From the NCBI GenBank assembly GCA_008711295.1, contig VUYV01000014.1, positions 7,743,302 through 7,807,301 of the forward strand: DNA of 64,000 nucleotides, in the 5' to 3' direction. Origin of the DNA: Anarhynchus alexandrinus (taxonomy: Eukaryota > Chordata > Aves > Charadriiformes > Charadriidae). The notes under the pieces were generated by a model, which was not told the origin of the DNA, made no database searches, and worked only from the letters and a program-made list of their open reading frames with translations. The position numbers were made by a program, and so were the translations under genes. Shown here one piece after another: positions 10,956-24,589 of this stretch. Each line of letters starts with the position of its first letter. The stretch's first letter is position 1.

Positions 10956-13059
10956 TCCTGAAATGTCTGTTATGTGACGGCATTCCTCTCACACACTCTC
11001 AGCTCTGTGTTTTTTTCCCCCAGTGACATTGAAATGGGTTGTGGGGAGCCCGGCGCTCGGTCCTGTGGGATTTGGCATGGGACCCTTCAAACACGGCAGG
11101 AATTGTGCCCGTGCCACTTCATGGGATGGTGGCAACCTCCCTCTTCTCCCACCTAGAGCCACGTAGACAGTGACAGTCTAGCATTTACCTGCGAAATATC
11201 GCGTGGCTCCGCAAAGCCAACTCATTTGGCAGGGTTTTTTGGGGAGGCAGAGATGCCCTGAAGGTCAGCCCCCAGCCTCCCCCACCCAACCCAACGTGAG
11301 AAGTGACTCTAATGAGACTGGGGCTGGTTCACGTTTATCTGAGCAGTCTTTCATGCAGCGCCCCGGTGCTCAGACACCGAGTAACCCGAGCGAAGGGAAG
11401 CTTGGATACCCCCGTGAAACGAGGATCACGTCCACTGTGCAATTAAAAGCCAAGCCAAGCACTGGAGTAAACCAGGTCTTTCACAGCCAGGTAGCCATGC
11501 CGTGCCACCACTCTTTATGCCCTTGCGTATGAAAGTTTGCTTAGCTATATCTTTTCATACATATATGCACATATACATGTACATATATAACATTATTATC
11601 CCTATATTAAGAGCTCAGCATATCCTACTGGGCTATAAATATGTTTACATTGGCCCTCCTGAGCATTTCGCATCACGCCGAGGTTGAGCAGGCGATGTAA
11701 AGCAGCCCAGTTGGGTGATAATTGGGCAGCAGATTTGCAGCTCCAGTATGACATCTATTTCAATTACAGGGGGAAGGAACTCAGAAAGAGCATTTTATTT
11801 TACTCATTACTGTGAGCCATAAGGGACCACTAGATTTCCTGAGCTTCTGAAATTCTCTCTTCAGCAGTTTCTGCCTTAAAAGTAGTGCAAACTTTACTGG
11901 AAAAAAAGGTCATTTTTCCATGTACAGAACATTTCAGAGCTTTCAGTGGAGTGGTGTTAACGCAATCCTTGGCCTACGCAGGCTGGAAGGGAAAAATCAT
12001 CTTTAAAAAGTGCATCTTTACAAGTGATGGGATTGCCTCAGCTTTTGATGGGAGTGTCTCAGCTTTTGATGGGAGCAGGATAAGGCCCACCAGGCACTGC
12101 TTATGCTGAGATTGTTGAATATCATTTTTAATACTTTGCATTTGGGATGTTTAGGTTTACGTATTTAAATAATTTTGGTTTTCAGTATTGAAAGGAAGAG
12201 AGCAAATCCAGGAAATATGAGTTTAATAATCCTGTCCTGGTTCCAGTAAAATCAAGAGCGGCATCCAGAGCTGATCCGGGTGCGCAGGGAGTTGTGCTGT
12301 CACCATAAGCCCAGTGCAGGACCCTGTATAACTTCTTTTCCTTCCATTTTTAAGTGAGAGCAAGCCAGCTCTTCGGACAAATCCTGCTGCAAATCAGGAG
12401 TGAAACCACGAGGTCAGGAAATCTGTTTGGGGTAAAAATATTTGTTTTGATGTCCTGTGACCTAAATGTGAAATAAATATTAAATTTGCTCAGTTTGGTG
12501 TAAACAAATGTCCGTTCATATTACCGAGGAGGAGAGGTGACAAGGGATGCTCTCTGTGGCGTGACCGCAGAGGGTCCCTTGGCCACCAAACTCGCATCTG
12601 GCTGCCGCCCAAGGGCAGGAGGGCTCGGACGCGGGCAGGGCAGCAGGGATGCTGGGGGAGCACCACGTGCTTTGTGCGGCTCTGCCCAGCTTGCTCGGCT
12701 CTGGGGTTGGCACGGGGACCCCTTCCTCACCCCATGGCTGGGGCAATGCTTGTCTGGACCAGCTGCCTGGGACACCGTGATGTCTCCCTTGACAAGAAGG
12801 GGATGTGCTCACAGGAAAAATATACTTGGGAATGCTGTATCGTTCCAAGTCTTGAGTCTTTTGATGGCGTTCGCTGCAAGGGAACGGATGATAAATCTGT
12901 ATGCAATTACAGCAACATCCTTTTGGTATCATCACACACAGGCGCTATGTCACAGACCTGCCATAGGGGTTCACTGGGTGGAGGAAGGTTATTTTACAGC
13001 AGGGGATAGTGCAGGCTTTGGCCAGTTCAGAGCATTAAAATATGTTTTTTTGTAAACAG
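10956..13059. other. intergenic, no gene seen
   Basis: Between the candidate SHH 3' end and the first CR1 fragment. Unique sequence with a short AT-dinucleotide stretch (11558-11592) and a duplicated 21-base word at 12037-12075 (CTCAGCTTTTGATGGGAG twice). No exon with a recognisable peptide. Confidence 0.7.
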
Positions 13060-13200
13060 TTCAGGTTGGAAGGGGTCTCTTGTGGTCCTGAGTCCAACTC
13101 TAGTCCATACGGGGCCAGCTTAGAGCATGCTGCTGGGGGTCATCTTCTGTCAGGTCCCATGTGTCTCCAAGGATGGTGAGCCACTACCTCTCTGGGTAAC
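13060..13200 (-). mobile_element. CR1 LINE 3'-end fragment, old
   Basis: Read on the minus strand this gives the CR1 3' region: GTTACCCAGAGAGGTAGTGG, then CCATCCTTGGAGAC, and near the end CCCCTTCCAACCTGA. It is interrupted and diverged, and lacks the intact terminal 8-bp repeats, so it is older than the two plus-strand copies further on. Confidence 0.8.
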
Positions 13201-16200
13201 TACCATTGTTAAATAAGCTAACATTTTGCCCAAATATTGCAATATCACGTTCCATCTACCAAGAATCTCTCTTAATATTCTCTTTGTATTTCTTCCAGGG
13301 GGAAAGAAACCCAAGAGTTAAAAAAAAGATTAGTTTTAAGAAATCCCAGGTTCAAAATCTGGGACGTTCGGAGGTCTGCTGAGCTCTGCTTCTGCTCCTG
13401 CCGCCCGCACCGAGCAGAGAGAGCCGAGACATTACCCTCCCAGCTAACCTCTTCTCTGTAAGTCAGTCCCGTCCTGTTTTCTCCAGCAGTAAGCACTGTT
13501 TTTAATTATTAGACTGTGATGAATGCAAATAAATATTAGTCTTGGGATTGCTCATGAACAATTGTCTTGGAATAGTCACTGGTTTGGTGTAAGCTTTGTT
13601 GGCTTTGCCAAATGATGCCCTTTCTACTCTGCAAAGTTTTTCTAGAAACAGGAGCATAATAAATGTACAGTACCAAACAAGTCTGTTCTGGCACAGCATT
13701 TGTATGAATAACCATTTTGTGCTAAAGCTGGTGGAAGCTATGGGGTTCACAGGCATCAGAAAGTCCAACTGCCATTCAAATATTTGCAAATAATGAGTCA
13801 TGTGATCCCACAAATAACAACAAACCAACCTGGTTGCTTTCATTGAGGAAAAATGATTATGAATCACTGTGTACTGTGGGCTCAATCCAACAACCACCAG
13901 CGTCAAAAAGAGTCTTTCCACAACTTCAAACAGGCAGGGAGCTGTGTTTGCTCAGCTTTACTCGGCGTATCCCTCGCTTTCATATTGCACGATGAAATAA
14001 TAGAATTTATCAGGCCAGCAGGAATTTCCTAGAGCAGCCAAGAGTGGGCAAATGTCATCTCCTGACTGCATATGTGCAGCTCCCACTGATGTCAGTAGGG
14101 TTACGTATGGGCAAAATGAGGTCAGGCTGTGTTGTCCTACTTTAGGTGCCCTGTGGTATTACACTCAATTAAATTTTGTCTCCCAGGACGCAGCCTCCCT
14201 CCTGCTTAAGTCACCAGGAACTTTGTCACTACACAACAGTGCAGGAGAAGGCATGAAATACTCGTCTTTGATCTAGAGTGCAATAAGGTTTAACTCGTGT
14301 ATTTAGGAGCATGCAGCTGCACTCTGAAAAGAAGGGCTAAATTCAGTAGGAAAAAAGAAAACCTATGAAATCCCAAAGTGGGGCATCTTCAGGAGAAGGT
14401 AACGGCATTGCAAGCTCAACGGCCTTGCAGAGCATGGTGGCCTCAGCCAGACCTTCTTCCCAAGGCAGCAGGGCATCTTCCCTGCCCTCTGCCAACAGTT
14501 CCCCACAGTCCCTCGCAGAAAGATCCTGAATATCATTGGCAACACTTTTTAGGCAGCGCAGGAGAATCAGCCACATCTTCTGTGTGGGTGACCACACGCT
14601 AGACTACTTTGAAAATATTAACCACTGGTTATGAAGTGAAACTATAAATAGCCGTAGGAATGGCAGCTGAAGGAGAAAGCAGTAAAAAACCCTCAGTACA
14701 GAGTTGCCAGAACGATGCTGTGCCTTGAGTGAACCGGGTTTGGTCCTTACCCCTTTGATGGGGTTTCTTCTGATTTTGAGCAAGTAGCTTGTTGTCTCTC
14801 TGCCTTCATCAGAGATGTGCAGAAAAACATCTCTGAGGATAATTTTCTGTGGTCTGTGTGGTCTACATGATGAGAAACACAGTGATTCAGACATTATCTA
14901 CTGCCTGTGTGTCACTGAGGGATCTCCTCTGTGACACGGTGAAACCCAAGGATGATTCAGAATCTTTACATGACAGCCTATTTGAAAGCCCTCTTATATA
15001 TTGGTTAACAAATTGCATTGAATTTTTAAATCTCTCACAATTGCCAGTATTAGGCCTCTTCATATATAAAATAAGCATGTTCCTTACGGAATTTTTAAGT
15101 CCATTCTAAATACCTTTGGAAACGAGGACAGCTGGCTTTTTACACAATATTAAACTTTGCATGACACACATAAGTCACAAGGAGGACCCGCCAGGTAGTA
15201 GCCAACTCAAGGCTAAGACATGATTTTGGCTTCTGATTGTGCATCTTGGTGCAGTCAGTGGGGCCCAGAGGGCAGTTTTGTTCCCCCTGAAGCAGGTACC
15301 TGATGGCTGGCTGGAGAGGTCTGGGTGGACAAGATCTCCATGGCTAATGAAGGAGCTGAGCCACCAAGAGCTCACACAGACACCTGCAACTATGTTTCTG
15401 AATGTAGGTGTCCTAACTAAGAGCTGAATCCTGCCCAAAATGTAACTTCAGCCCTCCTTTTTCTGCGGAGGCTCCCCATGGGGTGCTAGGTTACATTTGG
15501 GGCATCCTTGACTCATCCAGTAGTCCTGGTGTGGGGAGAAAATAGACTTTCATAGCTCTGCAGAGTGACAGAGCTCTGGGCGTTGACGCATTCGCCCCCC
15601 TTCTGTGTCCATGCTGGGGTAAGCCTGGTGTAGTCCAAAGCCAGAGCTTTCTCTGGGGCTGGTCCTCCACTGTGGGACGAGCTCAGGACTTCAGAGCAGC
15701 CACAAACCTCAGCACCTCTCTTTCCAAGAGCGAGGTACGCTTGTTCAGCCTTGCCTGCGTTGGTATAAACACCATGCACGTACAGTGTAGTTAATTAAAA
15801 CTATTCCCACTCAATTTTCCCCTGGGGGAAGGAAGGGAGAATAGATACATGCTCATGGGAGAGGTGCTCATCACATTGCTTCATGTGTTCTGGAGGGGGA
15901 CATGCAGCGCTGTGGGGATAAAAAGCTGTGGAGGGCTGAGGGAGCACCATGGAGAGCATGGAGAGCTGTCCCTGGAAAGGGACTTCCCTTACCCTGTGTG
16001 CTGTCAAAGGGAAGAAGTGGTGTGTTTCTTGGAGAGAAAGCAAGAGACCAAGACCATCCACTCTCCAAGGTGAAGAGGTGTTGATGGAGGTTTGCCGTGA
16101 CACCTACCCAACACTGACTTATTGCTTGGGACTTTTGGGATCTCAGGAACCTCCCATCCTCCAAAGCCCAGGTTTTGGGCAACTCATGGAAAGCCAGAAG

Positions 16201-16423
16201 AAGAAGTCACAAGCGGCTGGGTGTGGGCATGACACAGCTGGGTCTGTGCACTGGCACTCAGTCTCGGTGACTCAGCCCCGATGCCAGGAGGTGTTCCGGG
16301 TGTCAGACAAAGAACAAGAACAGCCTACAGCTCTCCCGCCTGCTGCTCCCCGACTTACTCATGGAGACACCAGGGAATTGCTCGGGCATTTATTCTGTGG
16401 TGTGCGAATACGAAAGGGCTCAA
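13201..16423. other. intergenic, no gene seen
   Basis: Unique, moderately AT-rich sequence. Open frames at 13502-13921 (minus), 15513-15779 (minus) and 15949-16482 (plus) resemble no known family; the last runs into a CR1 end. No splice-consistent exon was recognised. Confidence 0.65.
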
Positions 16424-16570
16424 CACCATCCCTGGAGGTGTTCAAGGCCAGGCTGGATGGGGCTTTGAGCAACCTGGTCTAGTGGGAGGTGTCCCTGCCT
16501 ATGGCAGGGGGGTTGGAACTTGGTCTTCAGGGTCCCTTCCAACCTAAACCATTCTATGATTCTATGATTC
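16424..16570 (+). mobile_element. CR1 LINE 3' end, 5'-truncated
   Basis: Typical CR1 3' terminus: CCCTGGAGGTGTTCAAGGCC, GGATGGGGCTTTGAGCAACC, CTAGTGGGAGGTGTCCCTGC, CCCTTCCAACCTAAACCATT, ending in tandem ATTCTATG units. Only the last ~147 bases remain, as usual for avian CR1. No coding capacity. Confidence 0.95.
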
Positions 16571-17599
16571 ATGGAAAGCAAGTGCTCTGGTCCATGCAAC
16601 CAACACTGTGACATGCAGGGCTGTTTTGCAACTCTGGAAGAGGCTTGGTTCCCAAGCATGAGGGTAGACGTCCTCTGTACTGGGCACAGGACATGGGACA
16701 AGCTCTTCTGAAGCATTTTCATTTCAAATCAGCTCTTGTGTCGCTCTTTCACCAGTGCTGAGCTTGGCACTGAGCTGGTGGTGCTGCCGTGGGAGGGATG
16801 CAGCCAGTACCCACCAGCACATGGGGCTGTCCTGTTTCATGAGGTCCCCTGGTGTCTTCCAGCAGGTCTTGAACAATACCAGGTGCAGAAGAAATGGTGA
16901 AGCTTTGTGGGACCTTGCTGGTGGGACCTGGCTGATGCTGCAGCAGTTTACAGCAGAAGCTGACGTAAACACAGCAAGAAGGACCTAGGCACCACCAAGG
17001 GATTACCACCTCCCTGGATAAGATCCCGGAGGTGCAAGGGGGCTTTGCTTTTCCCAAAATAGGAATAAACTGCATTTAACGACGGGCGGGATGCTGCCGC
17101 TCACTGGGCCAGGGGGTTGTCTCCGTGTAGCCCCTGCCCCGTCAGGGACTGAGCGGGTGGGCGGCTGGGCGGCAGCGTTGCCATTTCGGAGGGAGGTGTG
17201 GCACAGGTTCCTCACCTGGGGCTCAGGTGCCTGTGACCCCGCAACAAGAGGAGCCGGCAGGGTAGGGCCCAAGCAAGCCCAGATGTCCAAAATGAAAGAA
17301 AAGTCAGATTTCATGCTATAGGTTCCCAAGGAAATTTACAAATGTAAAAGAAGTCAAGTTTGGGCTCCTGTCGGAGTTGCTCTTTGCAGCAGGAAAATGT
17401 TACGTCTGATCATGAGGTGTTCAGTTTTAGGATTTTTTTCTCTCAAGGAAATGTCTGCGCTTCAGTTATCGACCAAAGCTGAGAATGAAACACACCTAAA
17501 TATTATTTCACCTTTGGCTATAACAGAATAAGCAGCAAAATTAGAATATCTTCTTGCAGTTTTATATATCGGAGCTATTCTTTTCCTGTTTATAGGGCT

Positions 17600-18330
17600 C
17601 CTGACAGGAGAGAAGTATTTATTGAGAGTTAAATAATGACATCTGTTATCAAGAATATCAAATCCAGTGGAAGCTGTTTCATATTAAAAAAGAAACTCAG
17701 GGCCAAATTGCCTCTTGACGAATATAGGCACAGCTTTATAAACTTCTTTAAAGATTCGCTCTTTGCACCAGGATAAAATTCAGCCCAAGGAGCTTATATA
17801 AACAAGTACTACACACTTGTGCAAAAGGAGTTTGCTTTTCAAAAATGTCTCACCGAAAAAATAGAAGAAAGCAGCAACAAAACCCCAGACCTTTTAGGAT
17901 TTGTTCCTTTAGGTGGAATCAAAGTGACCTCTAGTGATTCCCCGTTAACCGTGCAGCTCGGCAGCCGCCAGCACGGAGCACGAGTGGTGCAACGCTAGGA
18001 TGCTCTGTCATCTGCTATAAATGCAGTCGATACCTGATTAAAGCTAAATTATAGCGATTAATGACTGTTACAACGACCATTCCTACAATGCAAGTATAAA
18101 ATATTTTCCCAAACTCTACCGTTTCTTTTCATGCAAGTCGCGCACTGTTAAAAGAAGAGGATTGTTTTTATTAGCCCATTAAAAATAAGCAACACAATGA
18201 ATTTATTAGTAACTTATCATCCATGTGTCTTCTGGCACTGCTGACGTGCTGTTCTTTGGGAATAGGCAGGATAGGAAGTGCGCTAGATTTGTGATTTAAC
18301 TCGTTTGTTCCTACTTTTTGGAACAATCAC
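17600..18330. promoter_or_regulatory. candidate conserved non-coding island downstream of SHH
   Basis: About 700 bases without repeats, rich in homeodomain-type words (GATTAATGA near 18057, TTTATTAGCCCATTAAAAA near 18166, AATTTATTAGTAA near 18200) and E-box-like CAGCTC words. Position about 10-11 kb beyond the SHH stop would suit a 3' enhancer. Composition alone supports this. Confidence 0.28.
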
Positions 18331-20029
18331 AGGCTGATCGCAAAATTATTACCAGTTGTGCAGCAAGCGTGGAGCGCTCCTGCGGGGCTCAGCCATACTC
18401 GTCCCTGGGTTCAACCGGGCTGGACAACAGGAGAGAGATTTTCACCTCTACAAGGTCATCTTTTTCCTCCCAAAATATCAAGTTTAAAAAAAAAAAAAAA
18501 AAAAAAGAGCGTAGAGAGAGGATGTTACAATTCATCAGCGGTGGGGGAAACTAAAAATACGTATCAGGCAAATTATGTCAGTTTACCATGAAAATCAATA
18601 GAAAAAGGGCTTAGAAATGGGATGTAACCATTCAGGGGCAATGCGGGGGAAGCTCGGTATGGAGTGAGATGGTTGTGTGCTCTGGCCTAGTATCTCCCAG
18701 GGATGTTTCAGGGTTGGGGAAGGCAGCAAAAATCATTGATTCTTTTGGTGCAGGAGATAAGGATGGGCACGAAGGAAATGCTGAGCTCTGCTGATACTCA
18801 AAATGCAGATATTTTTTAAAAAAAAATCTTCCATAGGTTAGATTTGTCAATCTCTGAACCAGGACTGGCTGAAAAACAGGACACTATTCCTGCCAGAAAA
18901 AAATCAGCCAACTGCTTTAGTTTCACATGTATTTCGAAGAAGTTCACCTCCAGCCTCCTCTTTGATTCTTTCCCTCCCCATCTCCATTAAAGACCATGAG
19001 GTTCGGCATCTGCAGGAAGAAGGACAAGAACGTTGCTTCCCTCTTGCTCGCTTTCCCTGTTCCCAGCTCTCCGCAATGGTCATGCCAAGAGCAAAGTGCT
19101 GTTTGAATCCTTTCCAGAGTTCCTTTAGCATTCCCTGTAATTTTCGCGTCGGCTCTGCCGCAGCCGCGGTAATGAAACGTGCTCCCTTGTTGTGGTCAGT
19201 GCTACTTTCATCAACCATTTGCAATAAAGCTCCTTTTTTTTATTTTCGCCCGGATTCGTCAGCAGCTTCCACTCCCACCAGCAAGTATTATTTAGGACAT
19301 TCCTAAGATGCGTTTCAGAAGGACTTCTCATGGAAATGAGTTTTGCAACTGGTGATGTTTGACTTGCCAGCTCGGCCCGATGCTCTGCCTGCCCCGCCAG
19401 CCCTACGAGGGATGCCAGGGGACCCTCCCGCCTCTCTGGGGGTTCCACGGTGTAAAACTGGGCTGTATTCCTAATAACCATTGCTCTCTACCCCCAAAAT
19501 ATGCAAGTCAGATGTGGATGCTGGGCTGTTATTGTCAACCTATGGTTTCACCTGCCGCCGCTCAGGAGCATCTTCTGGATTCAGCCTCCTCCATCCTGGG
19601 GCATGAAGCAACTTGAATGAGTAAAATTATGCACGTGTTTGTCCCAGGCTTAGAAATTAGGCAGAGAAGATGGATTTGTCATCAAATAATGAATCCAGCT
19701 ACCAGAGAGACCCAGCCCAGGCTCTCCGCTCTGCCTGGATAAGCCTTCTTCAGAGCCACGGCTCAGGGGGCCACGGAACAGGTCCTGTTCACCTTTCTCT
19801 ACTAAGTCACGTGCGACTCGACCTGTGTTTGTTTTTAAGGCTTAGAGACCAAAGGAAAACATTTTTATTTGTCACGAGAAGCAATCCAATAAACGCAGGT
19901 GGGTACGAAGAAGCAGGGTGCCCGACGCAGGGCGATGTGGTGCTAACCCTGAATTGTCTTTTAGACCCAGACGTCTTTATTGGTCTTAAACCAAACCAGC
20001 ATCTTTCCGTATTCTTCATTCATTTCTTT

Positions 20030-20700
20030 CCCAAAGAAACTTGCATATTTTATTAAACTCCTTATTAATTTTATTTTCATTTTGGATAATATGACGCAAT
20101 TTTAATGAAAGGCAATAGCTAGAAAAATGCATTTTGTCTGGAAAGAGTCACTTTCTGGTAAAGAACCATTTCGTTCTTTTTAAAGCTAGGGCTGTGATAA
20201 TCCAAAATGCTTGCACAGCCTTTGAGTCCTAAGCTGAAAGCTGTAAAAATATAATTTATTTTTTACATGCATGCTGTGGGTTTATTTTTCCAGCTCGGGA
20301 ATGAGAATACAGAAGCTGGTTTCACTTTTGTGGTCTAATAGGTCAGTACAGATTTACCATTTTAAACATGCACAGCCATAAATACACAACAAAACAAATT
20401 GTTGCTGCTGCTGTGATCCAAACCCCAAATTAAAAACAAATACAAATTAGAAATCCCCTTTAGAAATCTCATCTGTCTAAAGCTGCTGAAATATCATCTT
20501 GATGACAGAACTTCTTAGATAACAACAGTGCATAATAGTTGGATTTTATGAGTAATTTTACTAAACCTCTGTTTTGTTTGTTTTGAATATCTGAATACTT
20601 AGATGCATTTTTAAATTTCTGACTCTGTGAGCCATGTGATTGCATGCAAATTTCAAATTATGTTGGGTTTTTTTCAAGTTAGCTTCCAGCCTTCATCATT
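20030..20700. promoter_or_regulatory. candidate conserved non-coding island
   Basis: AT-rich, non-repetitive block with TTATTAATTTTA near 20065, a GATAATCC word near 20195, TGCATGCAAATTTC near 20642 and other octamer- or homeodomain-like words. No named enhancer recognised. Confidence 0.25.
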
Positions 20701-22071
20701 TGTAGCAAAAGTGTTAACCTGAAATCTTGAAGACCTGGAGGCAAAAAAAAAAAAAAAGAAGGGAATTAAAAATAAAACTTGAGTGTAAATCTTGTATTTA
20801 TGTCATGGTAAATTTTGTACAGTTGAAGTTGGCATCAGGAGACCAGTCAAAAGTAGCACAGTGGAACATTTAAATTCTTTGATGCTGGAAGCTACAGAAA
20901 AGTGTAAACCAGCCAGCTGGAAACCAGTGCACCCAGCTCAGCCTGTCTGCAAGAGAGTAGGTCACCCTGATCCTCCATGGGCACTTTTGAAGGAGGTGAA
21001 ACATGATGGTATTGCATATTTTGTAAAAAGTTGACCGCTGTCTGAAGGAAAGTTTTCCTAAGGAAAGTAGGTTTGACAACCTGTTCCTTAGAAAAGGTCT
21101 CATCGGATTTACTGGGAATGAAAGCAATGGTGGAGCACAGACACAGAGACTGCTCAAACAGCCTGGAGAAATAAGAGGTGCATAATACGCTCCTGTAGAT
21201 CCTTCACGACTATCTGTGGAGTTTCATCTTTCCTGCCCTGGCACCCAAGAGTGGATTTAGAAACGTCGGAGAATGAAGGAGGGAGAGGAAGGGCCAACAT
21301 CAGAGCTGGGGAGGTCCCTCTGCTCCCACTTCCCCAGCACCTCCTGACATGGGCTTCCCAATGGAGCCAACCTCCCTGATCTCCCTCGTACCAGGGGGGA
21401 CCGAGTCAGAAAATGATAATGGCACAAGGGTCCCTGGCTCTGGTGGGGCTGCACAACCTGCCAAACATATTTTGGGGCCAAAAAGTGAAAAAAAAAAGAG
21501 TTTGCCAACAGAACCTTGTGTTAACTGAAACAACAATGATGTCCTGACGTGCTGCCTGAACACATCGTGAAGCCCTTTGGAGGTATTGAAACTAACAGCT
21601 ATTTGTTCTATATCTTCCCGGGCTGTGTCTGTTTTAGCCAGTTTGGGGACATCAGTAAAGCATTTCCAGTCCTCTTTAGGCACTCTGGCATAAAGCAGAA
21701 CCAGACACTAACATGACTGCGGGCAGATCCCACTCCTGGAGACAGGCTGGGGGAAGCCACTGAGCAGCCAAGAAACCAATCTTTTTGAAGGTTTACAAGG
21801 AAAATTGCCAAAAGTCAGATTTTGTAGCTTGGCTTTGCACAGGAAAAAGCAAAAGGTTCTTGAAACATCCAGATAAAGATGAAGCTGCTCAAGGATAACT
21901 TTGTTCACCCTGCAAAGGAGGGAGTCAAAGTAACTGAGGTGTGGCTTTAAAAGTACCTTGCTGTGGTTTGCAGGAGGATGCTGATGTTGAACGTGGGAGG
22001 AACAGAAAAATGGCTAAGGGTAACAAGTGTATGTATGGAAAATGCATCCACCATGGAGATGATGCCCCATG

Positions 22072-22220
22072 CCTGGAGGTGTTCAAGGCCATGTTGGATG
22101 GGGCTTTGAGCAACCTGGTCTAGTGGGAGGTGTCCCTGCCTATGGCAGGGGGGGTTGGAACTTGATGATCTTCAAGGTCCCTTCCAACCTAAACCATTGT
22201 ATGATTCTATGATTCTATGA
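22072..22220 (+). mobile_element. CR1 LINE 3' end, 5'-truncated, second copy
   Basis: Same CR1 3' end as the copy at 16.4 kb, starting at almost the same internal point (CCTGGAGGTGTTCAAGGCC) and ending in GATTCTATGATTCTATGA. The two share long identical runs, including CTAGTGGGAGGTGTCCCTGC, so they belong to the same subfamily. Same orientation as SHH. Confidence 0.95.
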
Positions 22221-23645
22221 AACTTGTTCTTTAATGCCCTTAAAACAAGAAGCCTTGCTGCTCTCCATCCAAGAGCAGGAAAGAACCAACACATGAGATA
22301 ACGCGTCTAGGAAGGATGATGTTAAACACATCCATCAAACTGGCTGTGCTGGCAGGTGACTAGACAACTGCGAAGGCAGAAACTCTAATTTGTGGTTGGG
22401 AGAAAGGGGCCTGAGCAATCACAGGGCACATACCTTGAGCCCAGCACTGCACAAGAAAACAGAACAGGTTTTAGATGAAAGAAGGATCAAAGATAGAGAG
22501 CCAAACAGAAAATGGGGTATATAGTACCGGATTGATTGGGTCAGTTAATGTAGAATGGTTCTTTGATAAAGTCAGCAATTTTATTTTATTTTTAGTCAGA
22601 ACAATTGATCTAAGAAGAATTTGCAATGATGTTACATTAGTATATGCTACGTAAGCCCAAGAAGATGGAAACAAGTGTGTGAGCTGAAGGGTTGGCAACA
22701 AGGGGCTGTGAAGGGCTCACCGTGAAAATGGGAGGAGGAGGCAAATGGATTTCTTCAAGCATTGATTGTTTCACTCATCTATTCTAATACCCCTGGCAGA
22801 AATTTAGGAGTATGCTGTGGTGGGTGATGAGAGCTGCCACGGTCAATGAAGGTGACCAAAAGACTGGTCAGAAGGCATGAGATAACCTTGACTAGATAAT
22901 AGAAATGATGTGAAAATGAACAATCAAAAGTGCTCCTGGTGCACATAAGGAGTGAAAGCAGTTATTCCTATTAGAAACTGGAGGTAAGAGAGGAGAAATG
23001 AGTCCTACAGGCATTAGCTACTGCCATGTAACTGTTATGAATGTGGAATGCCCATGCGAAAAGCTAATACGATGCTAGGAGGTATCAGGTGAGGTATGGC
23101 CACCAGAGTTAGGGGAAAAGCTTTGGGAAGCAGCACACAAGCATAAGAAGGAAGGAGTTTTGAAGCTTACATTTTTGCTTAGGATTAGAGTGACTCTGGT
23201 GATGACAGAGGTGTAGGAAGAAACCCAGGGGGGCTGTGAACTCTGAAAGATGAAGGCTTAGAGACGGGTCCTTTGCTGAAAGGTTGCCTATTGTTCATGT
23301 ACATTAACACTGGTCAGTCACACCAGTCGTGGAAAAAGAAGCACTCAGCAATACATCACATCCCTCTAGGAGTTTCATCAGGTTTCGCAGACATGTCTAT
23401 AGCTAATTACTTGTTATTTAAAGCAGTGTTTAGCTTGCACTTATGTGTCAGAACAGATTTTCAGGGCTAACCTATAGGTGGACAAGCAGTGGTTAAGGGA
23501 CAGATAGACGCATAGGTCACACTGAAGATGTCCAGCCAGATTCAAGCACTAGTAAATCAGGTGTGTCAAACCCAGAGGTTAGTTGTTTGGCAGGCGAGAG
23601 CTCCAGACCCAGCTGCAGGCGGGCGTGCAGAGCTGCAGCCCTGTT

Positions 23646-23710
23646 GGGATGCCTGGATGGGATGCTCAGATGGGATGCCCAGATGGGATGCCCAGATGGG
23701 ATGCCCGGGA
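23646..23710. repeat. 13-bp minisatellite, 5 copies
   Basis: Five adjacent 13-base units at 23646, 23659, 23672, 23685 and 23698: GGGATGCCTGGAT, GGGATGCTCAGAT, GGGATGCCCAGAT twice, then GGGATGCCCGGGA. The two middle copies are identical. Confidence 0.95.
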
Positions 23711-24589
23711 GGGCTCGCTTACGGCCGCTGTTATTTTGGGTGGCTGCAGTGAAAGGGCTGGCGTGACATGGGTTAGAAAGTGAAGTTATGACCTCTGTGG
23801 TGTGGGCACAGGCCAGCTCTGCTCCTGTCCAGAAGCATCACCCCACTACAGAAGGGTGCACAGGGCAGCACTCAACAGAGGGTCTAATTTTGGGCTGTTC
23901 CTGTATGGAGAAACAGAGTGCACTGGTCAGAGTTTCTCCCCAGTATGACGAAGGGACCTTTGCCTGGCCAAACCTTCAAGTACAAAAAACCCACCTCAAA
24001 TATCTGCCCCCAGCCCCGAGCAGGTCTCTGCGCTCAGCAGCATCCCTGCCTGCCCCGCATCCTGCCCACGCCACTGCCTGCTGTGGGACCTGCCGAGCCC
24101 GGGCAGCGCTCCGGAGCAGCTGACGGAGAAAGCTGAGACTGCAAACCCGTAATTATTTAAGATTAATTTGCATGTCGTGTTGGCACTTCATTTTCTGCTA
24201 GATTTGCTGGGTTAGAGCTTTGATCAGCGGGAAGGGTGGTTCCAGGGTGAGCACGGGCTCCGTGTTTGCTTTTCCCTGGCTCTGCATCCCTCCCAGGACC
24301 GGTGTGCCTGGCAGCGGGTCCGACCCCACGTTAACGGGCTCTCCAGCCCCTGCCTGGGAGGAACCGGGAGCTTCCAATCCAGCTACACAACAGGCGTCCA
24401 TTTAAAGGCAGCCAAAAGGGAACAGGGAGAGCAGGGCAGCGTCTGGGGCCCTTCCCTCGTCAGGAATGCGGGTGGCTGAGTCACGGCCCCGCTGCCCCCC
24501 GGGGATGCCCGCTCCATCCCCCCCACCCCGGCCCCGGAGCCCACTGCCACCCGGCTCTGCTCACGTCCGCTCCAGTTCCCAATTCATCG

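Larger units (their letters stand above)
16571..22071. other. intergenic, no gene; contains candidate conserved AT-rich islands
   Basis: No recognisable exon. Holds an A(21) run at about 18486-18506. Two AT-rich, non-repetitive stretches (about 17600-18330 and 20030-20700) look like constrained non-coding DNA and are listed separately. Confidence 0.65.

Noticed and set aside
18484..18506. Long A-run considered as the tail of a processed pseudogene
   Set aside because: No coding remnant of any recognised gene upstream and no flanking target duplication seen; simple A-run.
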